NCBI RefSeq assembly: GCF_021347895.1
Contig: NC_067135.1
Coordinates: 124,001 to 188,000 of the forward strand
Length of the DNA stretch: 64,000 nucleotides
Source: Acanthochromis polyacanthus
Taxonomy: Eukaryota; Chordata; Actinopteri; Pomacentridae
Direction of reading: 5' to 3'
The position numbers and the translations under genes are program-made. Below the pieces are notes generated by a model. It searched no databases and had not been told where the DNA came from. It saw nothing but the letters and a program-made list of their open reading frames with translations. Each line of letters opens with the position of its first letter. The first letter of the stretch is position 1. Of this stretch, positions 1 through 35,500 are shown piece by piece.

Positions 1-241
1 TCTGTCTCTAAGACTAGTCACCTGTCTGTCTGTACCTCCAGTCACCTGTCTGTCTCTAAGACTAGTCACCTGTCTGTCTGTACCTTCAGTCACCTGTCTC
101 ACCTGTCTGTCTCTAAGGTCAGTCAACTGTCTCACCTGTCTGTCTCTAAGATTAGTCACCTGTCTGTCTGTACCTTCAGTCACCTGTCTCACCTGTCTGT
201 CTCTAACTCCAGTCACCTGTCTCACCTGTCTGTCTCTCCAG
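1..241 (+). repeat. intronic minisatellite upstream of the first visible ctc1 exon
   Basis: Pyrimidine-rich tandem repeat made of the words CACCTGTCTGTCTCTAAG and CACCTGTCTGTCTGTACC alternating with (A)CTAGT or TTCAGT. It runs directly into the polypyrimidine tract and AG (240-241) of the next exon, so it is the 3' part of a ctc1 intron whose start is outside the window. No coding content. Confidence 0.8.
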
Positions 242-24679
<24,438 letters not shown>

Positions 24680-25138
24680 TCCAGTCTACTGCCTGTTGTC
24701 ATGGCAACACCTGTGTCTAAGCCCCGCCCCTTATCGTTGACCCAGCTGAAGCAGTGTACCCAGTCCTGTTTCTGATCTGTGTCATTGATTAGGTATTGGT
24801 CTGCAGTAAACTGATGTTCTGAAGGATCTGAGGAACGTTCTCTTTGTTCCACTCTGTTTCCATTAGCAGGCTAATGCTACGGCTAGCAGGCTAATGTTAA
24901 TGCTACAGTTAGCAGGCTAAGAGCTTAGCCAGTCTGTGTGAGGAGCTAATATATAGCCAGACAGCTAGCAGCTGATCATTGTTAGCTCATTAACGGCATC
25001 TGAAGGAATGGTTCTACTTTCTGAGTAACCAGCTGAGAACCAGAGCAGCTTCATGACTTTTATTTTTAAAGATCAACAAGATGATGAAAACTTAAATTTA
25101 AAAAAATGCAGCAGAAACAGAAAACAGAGCAGCAAGTA
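24680..25138 (+). other. ctc1 3' flank; no further gene
   Basis: Probable 3' UTR and downstream spacer. It contains imperfect repeats of GTTAGCAGGCTAATGCTAC (about 24866-24930). I see no clear AATAAA near the stop, so the polyadenylation site is not placed. Confidence 0.55.
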
Positions 25139-25777
25139 GCTGGAGATCCATCCAGCATGGAGGAACATCTTCTAGTAGTTGGAGATCCATCCAGCATGGA
25201 GGAACATCTTCTAGTAGTTGGAGATCCATCCAGCATGGAGGAACATCTTCTATTAGATGGAGATCCATTCAGCATGGAGGAACATCTTCTAGTAGTTGGA
25301 GATCCATCCAGCATGGAGGAACATCTTCTAGTAGTTGGAGATCCATCCAGCATGGAGAAACATCTTCTAGTAGTTGGAGATCCATTCAGCATGGAGGAAC
25401 ATCTTCTAGTAGTTGGAGATCCATCCAGCATGGAGGAACATCTTCTAGTAGTTGGAGATCCATCCAGCATGGAGGAACATCTTCTAGTAGTTGGAGATCC
25501 ATCCAGCATGGAGGAACATCTTCTATTAGATGGAGATCCATCCAGCATGGAGGAACATCTTCTAGTAGTTGGAGATCCATCCAGCATGGAGGAACATCTT
25601 CTATTAGATGGAGATCCATCCAGCATGGAGGAACATCTTCTATTAGATGGAGATCCATTCAGTATGGAGGAACATCTTCTATTAGATGGAGATCCATTCA
25701 GCATGGAGGAACATCTTCTAGTAGTTGGAGATCCATCCAGCATGGAGGAACATCTTCTAGTAGTTGGAGATCCATTC
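25139..25777 (+). repeat. 39-bp minisatellite, left part
   Basis: About 16 units of GGAGATCCATCCAGCATGGA + GGAACATCTTCTAGTAGTT (39 bp, 13 codons), with ATTAGAT and CATTCAG variants. The unit length keeps frames open on both strands (MEEHLLVVGDPSS / MLDGSPTTRRCSS); I treat these as artefacts. The array continues at 40,594 beyond the BEL insertion. Confidence 0.95.
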
Positions 25778-25782
25778 AGTAT

Positions 25783-26941
25783 TGTTAAGTCAGTCAGTCA
25801 CGGGTTAAATCAGTCAGCGTCACGGGTGCATTAGCGGTAATGAAACACAGGTGAAGTGGGAGGTTCTCCTTCCTGTCTGCCGCGCACATTGGTAAAACAC
25901 TAGTATCCGGGACACGGGCTATAAACGGGAAGCATCACGTAGCTTGACTTCACGTAGTTTGGCAAACATCTTGTGAGGAGAGAGACGCCACCGGTAAGAC
26001 GTGGGTTTACTCTGTTTGCTCGTGGGGCCGCCGTGCCGCTGACTTTTGTCTCTAGCATATATGTGTGTCCGGATTTAAGTGTTGTAGGACTGATCATGGT
26101 TTTGTGTGTGATCGGTGTGGACAGAGTAATGTTTAACGCTGTAATTTTAAGATCTCCGTGAGTAGTTTTGAATCAGAGCGCTTTCATTTTTACTTTCTGA
26201 TTTGCCGTGCTGGCTAAGATATTTGGACGCTTCTGATTGGCTGCTTGTTCTGTCAGCCATTTTGATTGGCCATTTGTCCTCCCAGCAATGCTTGCTGGGT
26301 AATGTAGTGCTTTTAACTGGCGTAGTAGTGGATTGCTGTGTTAATCCTTCTCTGTTGAACTACATGCACTATTTCTGCACTTTAAACCTACTAATAGAAA
26401 GTTTTTGTACATTGTGGAATTGGCTTATGTGATATTGGTTTATATTGAGCTTAAGCAATTATTTGTATTTTAATGGTTTCAGTAATGCAATGCATGGCTT
26501 GCTTGGCTTTGTTTGTGGCTTTTTATGTGGCTTGTGTCAAATGCAATGCTTGATTTGCTATTGTTGTGTTTGCTATTATGCATGCTATTTAACTGCTGCT
26601 ATGCTCTTGCTGTGCTATTTGCTATGTTTATTTATGCTATTTATTCAATATGCATTTCTGCTATTTATGCAATATGTATTTGTGCATATTTATTTCATAA
26701 TACCATGCATAGTTTACACCACAGCCCTTTTCCATCTTTACAGGTTTATAACCTGTTGCTGTTGCTGTTGCTGTTGCATTGTGGTTACAACTGGAAAATT
26801 GTTGATGAACTGTTAACAAACTCTAACAAACACAAGCAAAATAAACCACAAAAGCAAAATAAATCACAACGAGTTATAACAACGTCTTAAACCTCTCCTT
26901 GCAACCCTGTTCGGTGGGGACAATCTTGGAATAACCGAACA
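25783..26941 (+). repeat. BEL/Pao 5' LTR (1,159 bp)
   Basis: Starts TGTTAAGTCAGTCAGTCACG, ends AATAACCGAACA. It contains a short (CTGTTG)n tract at about 26,755-26,778 and an AATAAA-containing stretch near 26,840. By eye it differs from the 3' LTR by one substitution (about 26,523, T vs C) and an 18-bp shorter CTGTTG tract with one internal variant. Confidence 0.95.
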
Positions 26942-27106
26942 GTTATAAACCGCGGCCAACTGCACAGGACTAAGTGCAGCCCATTCAACACACACTTTGC
27001 CAAACCCCAAGTCCATCTCTAGCGCATCCTGCTGGCCTAAAGGATAAAAGAGCAAGACAAACCCCAACAGTGGAACGGCTCTCCAGGCAGCACAAAAGGA
27101 GTGACG

Positions 27107-28032
27107 ATGTCAGACCTGGACAAGCTTAAGAGTGTGCGATCAAGAGCTCAGGCTTCATTCAGCAAAAGGGGCAATACCCTCACCAAACCTGGACTTCTGG
27201 AACCACCTGACATTCTCAGGGAATGGAGCATCTTCAAAACTGACTTTTCCCGTGTCACAGATACTGGGAATCAGTATGCCGAAGCTCTCAGGGAATCATC
27301 AGATGAGGACCTTGTCGCGTCTGCGGCCCAGGTTGACGATAAGACATTGGAGTGCGAAAGCAAGTTCCTTGAAGTAAAGAAAGCCACACAGGGAATATTT
27401 TGGACCAGCTATGCTGAGGAGGTATTCTTCAACCAAGTCAAAACAGCGGAGTCTGTCATTGGTGAAGCAGAGGAGGAAGATGCAAACCCTCAAAAGACCT
27501 TCAAGGAGCGCAGGTTGAGGATAAGAGGACTTGAAAGAGAGGTCACTGAACTTGCAGCAATGCTGGCAGAGTGGAATGACTTGGTTCCCAGTTCAAAGGC
27601 GGTGGATCTTCAGTCACGCCACAAGGGACTAAAGAAAAGACTGCTTGCACTGGTTGACAAATTAGAGGACGATGAAGCCGAGCAACAAAGGGGAAGAGAA
27701 CAATTCCGTGAGGATGACTATGCAGCTAAAGACAAAGCTCTGCCCTCTCCCCCTGATATCGCTAACAGCCTTGACTTAAAGCCTGCAGTGAACATGGGAG
27801 CAGTGAATCAGCCACTCACACAGCAAGAGCCGACTCATGCCCCAGCGGCAACACATGCAAACTCCAACCTCAAGCCCCAGCTTAGCCTTGAGAGAGCTCG
27901 GCTACCAACGTTCACCGGTGACATGAGGGAGTATTACCGGTGGAAGACCGAGTGGGAAGAACTCCAGCAGTTGGGAAACCCCCAAGGTGCGGAGTGCATC
28001 AAAAAGTTCCACTTGTTGAATAGTCTTCATGA
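27107..28032 (+). CDS. BEL/Pao gag N-terminal part, truncated by LINE insertion
   Basis: Frame from MSDLDKLKSVRSRAQASFSK through LREWSIFKTDFSRVTDTGNQ, FKERRLRIRGLEREVTELAA, and LERARLPTFTGDMREYYRWK to IKKFHLLNSLHEGKEW. The last block is the DUF1759-like capsid region of BEL/Pao gag (LP.F.GD...Y..W...F). The coding sequence then changes abruptly into the GC-rich 5' end of a LINE at about 28,035. On the far side, gag resumes at about 32,523 (NPRRTIELIQAVEKALYNLQ), apparently lacking some codons of the capsid. The assembled element is therefore gag-defective. Confidence 0.85.
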
Positions 28033-28502
28033 GGGGAAGGAGTGGCGGTTGCAGCGGCGGCTGCGGCGGCAGCGGCGGCGGAGACATCGCCGTGAGCCCC
28101 GGCAGAATATACTTCTGCCAGTGAGTAGCCAGTGAGCAGCCTGAACAAGCAATCCAGCCTGTTTTTTTACTGGGACTAACGGCTAAGTTACATCGGAGGA
28201 CTATTCACATGGGAGCTAACATGAAGACTAACGACTAAGCTTCATCTCCAGACTATTTACACTTAACCGGTTGAGTAGCTAACGGCTAATTAGCAGGTTT
28301 AGCTACGTTCACAGCCTGTTTACATTAGGGCTAAAGGCTAAGCTACATTCGAAGGCTATCGACATTCTGCCGGTTAAGTAGCTAACGGCTACGAGTAGAC
28401 TAAGCTACATCTATAGCCTGTTTTCATTCCACCGGTTAGGAAGTTAACGACTGTTAGCTGGTGTTGTGCTGCAGAGAGATCTGTAGCCTACTATACGGCC
28501 AA

Positions 28503-29255
28503 ATGGCACCAAAGAAAGATCAGAAACAGGATGATGAGCAAGTCTCTGTACAAGAGTCTTTACAACAGCAAAAGGATATGTTTTTGGCACTCTTACATCA
28601 ACAACAGGAACTTTTTCAGGGATTTGTGAAGGTGATCATGGAATCAGCAAACAACAGAGTGGATGCCCTATTTAAGGATGTACAAGAGTTGAAAGCAAGT
28701 CTGATGTTCACACAGAGTCAGGTGGACGAGATGAAACAAGTGTTAACAAAGCAGACCAATCAATGTGACTCCATGCAGCAGGATTTTATGAAAGTGTGTG
28801 ATAGTCTTTTAACTATCACTGACAAAATGGAGAACCTGGAAGGACAACTAAAAAAGACTAATCTGATCATAGAAGGAGTGGAGGACACTGAAGGAGAAAC
28901 GTCGTTAGAAACAGAGAAAAAGGTAAAATCGATACTGACTGATAAACTGAAACTGAATGGGGACATTGAAATGGAGAATGTACACAGAAAGGGTAGAAGA
29001 GTGGAAGGAACTCGGCCCAGACCTATTTTGGTCAAATTTCAGAAATATAAAGATAAACTGATGGTTCTGCAAAAAGCCAAATATTTGAAAGGGACAAAGA
29101 TCTATGTAAACGAAGATTACACTGAAGAGGTTCTGAGAAAGAGGAAAGAATTGCTTCCAAAAATGAGGGAAGCAAGAGAAAAGGGGAATATAGCATTTCT
29201 AAGACATGACAAGCTAATAATACATCCACGTACTAGCACACCCAAAAAGTCCTAA
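28503..29255 (+). CDS. LINE ORF1 protein (coiled coil plus RRM-like and CTD)
   Basis: The 250-codon frame starts MAPKKDQKQDDEQVSVQESL. A Gln-rich helical segment and heptad-like region (about residues 15-125, KMENLEGQLKKTNLIIEGVE) is followed by an RRM-like core (VHRKGRRVEGTRPRPILVKF) and a basic C-terminal domain (EVLRKRKELLPKMREAREKG), the architecture of L1-type ORF1 RNA-binding chaperones (Transposase_22-like). It would bind LINE RNA in the RNP. I prefer this Met over an upstream in-frame one at 28461 because MAPKK is the usual kind of start. The frame is intact. Confidence 0.8.
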   Translation: MAPKKDQKQDDEQVSVQESLQQQKDMFLALLHQQQELFQGFVKVIMESANNRVDALFKDVQELKASLMFTQSQVDEMKQVLTKQTNQCDSMQQDFMKVCDSLLTITDKMENLEGQLKKTNLIIEGVEDTEGETSLETEKKVKSILTDKLKLNGDIEMENVHRKGRRVEGTRPRPILVKFQKYKDKLMVLQKAKYLKGTKIYVNEDYTEEVLRKRKELLPKMREAREKGNIAFLRHDKLIIHPRTSTPKKS

Positions 29256-29315
29256 AGCAATAGAGCTATAATGTTACAACTTTTAAATTAAATTGAACAC
29301 TTTTTTTCTTCAACC

Positions 29316-31256
29316 ATGACACAGAAACCAAGAAAAGGTCTAAGAATAGCACATCTTAATATCAATAGTATTAGAAATAAACTTCATGAAGTGAGAGAAT
29401 TAATTCAGGTATATAATCTCAATGTTTTAGCCATTTCTGAAACACATCTGGATGATACCTTTGATAATGGTGAATTGATAATTCAAGATTACAACATTTT
29501 CAGAAGGGATAGGAATAGACACGGTGGGGGAGTTGCATTCTATATTCATAAAAATATACCTGTTAGAGAAATTAAAGATTGTACTCAGGGTTATCTAGAG
29601 GCAGTTTGGCTCAAAGTACATTTACCATACATAAAGCCTCTATTAATAGGATGCTGCTACCGGCCACCAAATGCAAATAATGATTATATGAACATGATTA
29701 GTATGATGTTAGAGAAAATTAGTGCGATGGGTCATGAAACTTATTTTGTAGGAGATTTGAATATTGATTGGTTGGTAAAGAAATGTTCTCTAAGGGACAA
29801 GCTTTCAGAAATAACCTCTGTGAATGGTTTTGTGCAGCTCATAAAAAAACCTACACGATTATGTTATAAAAATGATGGGACAACAACTGCTACGTGTATA
29901 GACCATATTTTTACAAATACACCTGAACTCTGTACAGGCACTGTATCCATTCCTGTGGGATGTACTGACCATAATTTAATTCTTACGGTTAGGAAGGTTA
30001 AAATAGATAAAGTTGGACCTAATATAATATATAAAAGGTCGTATAAAAGGTTTATACTGGAACATTTCCTAGATGAAGTTAAACAGGTAAATTGGTTAAA
30101 AATAAAGAAGCAAACTGATGCTGATGAAGCAATAAAATTATTTAACAATGTTTTTGGGTCAATAGCAGATAAACACGCTCCTCTCAGAAGGTTCTGCACA
30201 AAAAATATAAAAACACCGTGGTTAGATCAAGAATTAAAACAAATGATAAACCAGAGAGAGCAGGCAAAGAAAGCTGCCAACTCCTCAGGAAATCAGGATG
30301 ATTGGATTAAATATCGTAAATTAAGAAATCAAATAACAAAACTAAATAGACATAAAAAGAAATTATTTTATGAAAATAAAATTAATAATATTCAAAATGA
30401 TAGCAAGAAAGTGTGGAACATAATACATGACATCATAGGAAGAAACAGGAAATCAACACCTGCTTTTATAGAAGCTGAAGGTGTCTTCCTAACAAAACCG
30501 AAGGAGATTGCAAACTATTTCAGTAGTTACTTCATAGAAAGAGTTGAAAACCTTAAGACAACATTATCAAAAACCGATAATAATATCGGATCAAACAAAT
30601 TAATAAGAGACAAATTGATGGAGCGCAAACACTGTCGATTTAACTTAAAAAGTGTAACAACAAAAGAAGTTGAGAAAATCCTTAAAAATATAAAAAACAA
30701 ACCAGCAGGTCTGGATGGTTTAGATCCATGCCTTTTGAGGATGGCTGCTGACTACATTGCTCCTGTAATTTGTCATATAATAAACCTAAGTTTTAATAAT
30801 AGTTACTGTCCTCGTGAGTGGAAGAAAGTAAAAGTGATTCCACTTCCAAAAGATAAAAAAAGCACATTCTCTGGGCACAATAGTCGCCCCATAAGTTTAG
30901 TGCCTGTATTAGCAAAAGTAATGGAACAAATTGTATATGAGCAAGTGAATGCATATTTCCATGAAAATAATTTGCTAACTGATTATCAACATGCCTACAG
31001 GCAGAAGCATTCAACAGGCACTGCCCTAATACAAATGACTGATGATTGGTTAAAAGAAATTGAGAATAATAATGTTGTAGGAACAATTATGTTAGATTAT
31101 TCGGCTGCATTTGATATTCTAAACCACAAATTACTTTTGGATAAACTCGAAAGTTATGGCTTCGAGAAGTCAGCAGTAATATGGTTTAGAAGCTATTTAG
31201 ATAAGAGAACACAGTCTGTTTTTTCAATGGTCATTTTTCAACAGAAAAAACTGTAA
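29316..31256 (+). CDS. LINE ORF2, endonuclease and N-terminal RT (frameshifted after motif A)
   Basis: Starts MTQKPRKGLRIAHLNINSIR. APE-type endonuclease motifs are LNINSIRNK, AISETHLDD, CCYRPPNAN, FVGDLNIDW, CIDHIFTN and CTDHNLI (about residues 10-225). RT starts near residue 460 (NKPAGLDGLDP, WKKVKVIPLPK, RPISLVPVLAKVMEQIV) and reaches motif A, LDYSAAFDILNHKLLLDKL. The frame is lost in a T-rich run at about 31,218-31,225 and continues at 31265 in another frame. The element would nick target DNA and prime reverse transcription from it. Confidence 0.88.
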   Translation: MTQKPRKGLRIAHLNINSIRNKLHEVRELIQVYNLNVLAISETHLDDTFDNGELIIQDYNIFRRDRNRHGGGVAFYIHKNIPVREIKDCTQGYLEAVWLKVHLPYIKPLLIGCCYRPPNANNDYMNMISMMLEKISAMGHETYFVGDLNIDWLVKKCSLRDKLSEITSVNGFVQLIKKPTRLCYKNDGTTTATCIDHIFTNTPELCTGTVSIPVGCTDHNLILTVRKVKIDKVGPNIIYKRSYKRFILEHFLDEVKQVNWLKIKKQTDADEAIKLFNNVFGSIADKHAPLRRFCTKNIKTPWLDQELKQMINQREQAKKAANSSGNQDDWIKYRKLRNQITKLNRHKKKLFYENKINNIQNDSKKVWNIIHDIIGRNRKSTPAFIEAEGVFLTKPKEIANYFSSYFIERVENLKTTLSKTDNNIGSNKLIRDKLMERKHCRFNLKSVTTKEVEKILKNIKNKPAGLDGLDPCLLRMAADYIAPVICHIINLSFNNSYCPREWKKVKVIPLPKDKKSTFSGHNSRPISLVPVLAKVMEQIVYEQVNAYFHENNLLTDYQHAYRQKHSTGTALIQMTDDWLKEIENNNVVGTIMLDYSAAFDILNHKLLLDKLESYGFEKSAVIWFRSYLDKRTQSVFSMVIFQQKKL

Positions 31257-31264
31257 CATGTGGG

Positions 31265-32203
31265 GTGCCACAAGGCAGTTGCCTTGGACCTTTGCTCTAT
31301 AATATTTATACCAATGAGATGCCACTGGTTCTAGAAAAAGCTAAAGTTGTCATGTATGCTGATGACTCTACACTCTATTCATCAGCACAGACTTTAAATG
31401 AATTGAAAAGTATTTTAGATAAAGAACTGAAAAATGTTATAGGTTGGATTAAGTATAATCAAATGGTATTAAATACAGTTAAGACAGTTTCAATGGTTGT
31501 GGGATCAAGAAATAGTATTAAATATATACATGACTTACAATTATTTATAGATGGAGTAAGAATAACACAGGTCCAAGAGACAAAATTGTTAGGTCTTATA
31601 GTTGACAATAAATTAACATGGGCTAAACATGTAGAAGTGATGTGTACAAAAATGGCAAGAGCAATTTCAATGTTAAAAAGGTACAAACATGCTCTAACAG
31701 GGAAAGCATTTATACAAATCACACACGCCTTGGTCCTCTCATATCTAGATTATTGCTCGCCTGTTTGGTCAAATGCAACAAAAACAGTGTTAAAAAGGTT
31801 ACAGATCTTACAAAATAGAGCAGCTCGTATGGTTTTAGGCTACAAATTGGAAAGTAGCTCTAAATCAATGCTAAATAAATTAAACTGGTTAGCAGTGCAG
31901 GGGAGGATACTATATTCATCGTTATCACTTTTAATAAATATTATAACTCATAAAAATCCTAAAATACTCTACAACAATCTTTCATTCAGTTGTGACAAAC
32001 ACAGTTACAATACTAGACATGCGTGCGCAAAAAAATTTTGTCTTCCTAAAGTAAAATCACATACTATGGAAAGAACTTTCCTTTGCAGAGTAATGTCAGA
32101 ATGGAATAAATTGCCAGAAAGGATAACGTTAGAAGAGAAAACAAATAAATTCAAACAACAACTAAAGACATTCCTATTGAAAGAACAGAAGGGAAGTTCA
32201 TAG
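31265..32203 (+). pseudogene. LINE ORF2, C-terminal RT and tail (other frame)
   Basis: Continues with VPQGSCLGPLLYNIYTNEMP (motif B), VVMYADDSTLYSS (motif C), then ETKLLGLIVDNKLTWAKHVE, LSYLDYCSPVWSNATK and LQILQNRAARMVLGYK, the standard C-terminal LINE order. Out of frame with 29316-31256 by a single slip, so this copy cannot make full ORF2 unless the slip is a sequencing error. Confidence 0.88.
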
Positions 32204-32522
32204 GATAAGAGAAAATTGTGTAGAATGCAGTCAGTTGGTGAAATTGGGTGTCAGTGAAGGTGAATCGGGAGGAAATACTAGATGTGAATTAAATATCGAA
32301 CTAGGATTGAAAATGGGACTAAAGAAATCGGATGTTGACTAAGCTGTAAAACGAATTGAAGTGGCTTGTTATGTATTTTATGTGTCTTGTTTGATTTGTA
32401 TTGGTTTTTATATATGTTATTGTTTTAATTTGTATTTACTGTTGGACCCCAGGAAGAATAGCGACAGCTTAAGCTGTGCTAATGGGGATCCTATCAATAA
32501 ACTAAACTAAACTAAACTAAAC

Positions 32523-35500
32523 AACCCCAGACGCACCATCGAGTTGATTCAGGCTGTTGAAAAGGCACTCTACAACTTGCAGATTCTGGGTGAGGAGGAC
32601 GCTGTTAAGAACCGCGTAGTCGCTCAATCCATCGAGAGCAAGCTCCCTTCCTCACTCAAGAAGGACTGGATTGTGCACAAGTCTGATCCAGCTTCAGGGT
32701 TCATGCCCGCTGACCACTTCAACTGCCTTCTGAGGTTCCTAAAGAAACAGGAATCAATCCTTGAAGAGCTGGACCAGCTCGAGCCAAACACTGTTGACAA
32801 AAGCATGGTGGAAAGGGTCCCGGAACATCCAGACAAAAAGGGAAGGAAAGCCTTTACTAAGTCCACGGTGGGACAGAGAGAGGGCCTCCCTAATTGCACC
32901 GTCTGTGGGGACGACTCACATGCCGGCAAGCTATTCGCATGCAAAACCTTCAGAGAGCAAGATCTCTCTCGTAAAAGGACTCATCTCAAAGAGCTTGGTT
33001 TGTGCGTCAAGTGTTTGCGAACCCACCCTAAGGATGGTAAAGGGTGTACCGCCAGATTCCTCTGCCCCAAAGCTGAGTGTCGGAAGGAAGGTGCATCGGA
33101 CCACAACTACCTACTGTGCCCCAAGCCACCAACTCCAAAGAAAGACAGCACCACCGAGGAGTGTAGCACTGTGAGGTATGGAGCAAGGAAGCTTGGCCTC
33201 ACTAAGAAGCAAGAGGAGTTTCTGGCGGAACTTACCCCTGAGCAAAGAGAGCGATGCAAGAGTGCATTCTCAAATAAAGCCGCCTCCTCTGTCCGCTCTA
33301 ACGCTGGAGGTGAACATCCAGTAGTAATGATGCTCATGGAAGTCACCACAAACTCTGGGTGCCTCATTGGTACTTTGATTGACCTCGCGTCCGACACCAA
33401 CTACATCACCAATGAAGCAGCGGAACGACTTGGCCTAAGTGGTGAGAGCATCAAGCTCATTGTACACGGTGTTGGAGGTATGAAAAAGTCTGTTGTGACC
33501 CAGAGGTATTCCCTGCGTCTGAAGGTAAAGACACCCAAGGGGCAGATCACAGACCACAGGATTCTTTGCTATGGCCTGCAAAACATTGCTGAAGTGGCCC
33601 AGCCAGTCACTCCTGAGCAATTGCGACGGTTCTTCCCCAATGTGCCAAAGGAGGAATTGGTCCGTCCCAAAAGGATTGACCTCCTTATCAGCCACAGGGA
33701 AGGCCGCCTTGTCCCACAGCCTATCAAGATTGTGGGTGACCTAGTCCTTTGGGACGGCCCGCTTGGAAAGACTGTGGGGGGGACCCACCCTGATCTCCTG
33801 GAGAGAGTGGACCTGGCAGTATACCGTTCTGAAACTCACCTTGCTCGGACTATGAGATCTGCCTCCATGGCCTACAAAGAGACTGTCTTGCCTCAAGCAG
33901 AGGGGCCTGCAATTGCTCGATCTACTGCCACCAACAAGGAGATCCTTGAATGGTTCCGATGGGACAGCATCGGAGCAGCGTGCAGTCCTCAATGTGGCAG
34001 CTGCAAGTGTGGCAAGTGCTCCCCTGGTGGACAGGAAATGACCCTCAAGGAAGAGAGGGATCTGGAAAAGATCAAGGGCTGCTTGACATACGTGCTGGCA
34101 GATCATCACAGCAGCTCTCCTCATTGGGACTCAGCCTATCCATGGAGGGCTGACCTCACAACGCTAGCTGACAATCGGCAAGCAGTGGAGGCGACCTTCA
34201 GGAACACGGAGAAAAGGTTGGAAAGGGAACCAATGTGGAAGGCTGCATACAAAGACCAGATCCATGAAATGGTCTCAAGAGGGGCAGCTCGGAAACTCTC
34301 AGAGGAGGAGATCAGCAGTTGGAAAGGACCTAAATGGTACATCAGCCATCTAGTTGCACCGAACCCCCACTCCTCTTCAACCCCTGTGAGAATCGTCTGG
34401 AACAGCAGCCAGGAGTTCCAAGGAATCAGTCTCAATGACCTTCTCCACAAGGGTCCTGACGTGCTCAATCCCATCAGAGGCGTTCTCCTGAGGTTTAGGA
34501 GTGGACTCCATGCTGCACTTGGTGATGTTCGGAAGATGTACAATTCCGTGTGGCTCAAAGAGGAAGAAGTCCACCTCCACCGCTTTCTGTGGCGAGATAA
34601 CCCTGAGGACAATATTGGGGTGTATGCTGTTGTCAGAGTCAATATCGGGGATAAACCCGCAGGATGTATCGCCCAGGTTGCGATGAGAGAGACGGCCAAT
34701 CTCCCTCAATTTGCAGCCATGATGGAAGAACGACGTGCTCTGATTGAAGATAGCTACGTGGATGACATCCTGACCTCGCATGACGATCCCAAAGCCCTGG
34801 AAAGGATCACCAGAGGTGTGGAAGAGATCTTAAAAGCAGGCGGTTTCTTTCTCAAGCCATGGGTCCTGTCGCATCAAAGTGGGAGGAATGGATCCCCAAC
34901 CACCTTGCCTCCAGGCTCAAGCACAGAAAGAACCATACCCAAAACTTTGGTTTTGCCCAACCAAATGCATGACGGAGAAAACAAGGCCTTAGGAGTTGGC
35001 TATGTCCCTGAGACAGACAAGCTACAGCTGCTCACATCTATCAACTTCTCCAAGAGAAGGGGGAAAATGAGGACTGACGTCAATCTAAGTGCTGAAGATG
35101 TCAGGAAGGGAACACCAAACCCCTTGACCCGACGTTTACTCCTCAGCCAGATTGCCTCATTGTATGACCCCATTGGTCTTGCTTCACCAGCAAAACAGAA
35201 AGGAGTGATGTTGGTCCGAGAATCATTCCAGGAAGCTGGCAAAGAAACCCCCTCTAAAGACATGTGGGACACCCCACTCTCACCAAGGCTTCGCGAAGCT
35301 GCAGTCACGCTTTTTGAAGAATACGTAAGGCTTGGTCAAGTCAAGTTTGAGAGAAGCCTAACGCCACCTGGTGCTGAAGGTCCACCAATAGGAATCACCT
35401 TTTCCGATGGAAGTGAATCGTCCTATGGAGCTGTGCTGTACCTACGGTGGGAAACTCAAGACAAAATTGTCATCAGGTTGGTCGAATCCAAAGCAAAGCT

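Larger units (their letters stand above)
28035..32522 (+). mobile_element. CR1/jockey-superfamily LINE inserted in BEL gag (about 4.5 kb)
   Basis: Begins with a CGG-rich 5' UTR followed by repeats of AGCTAACGGCTAAGTTA-type words, then ORF1 (28503-29255), ORF2 (29316-32203, one frameshift), a 3' UTR and a 3' end of (TAAAC)n at about 32,502-32,521. It appears nearly full length. I see no target duplication. The exact 5' boundary between about 28,033 and 28,045 is uncertain. Confidence 0.88.

Noticed and set aside
25106..25834. A 242-codon frame of MEEHLLVVGDPSS repeats, and its minus-strand counterpart
   Set aside because: Same effect of a 39-bp unit; the frame runs into the BEL LTR and is duplicated on the other side of the element.
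26445..26816. Cys/Leu-rich frame in the BEL LTR (repeated at 40,074)
   Set aside because: Lies wholly in the LTR and depends on the CTGTTG tract; no known LTR protein matches.
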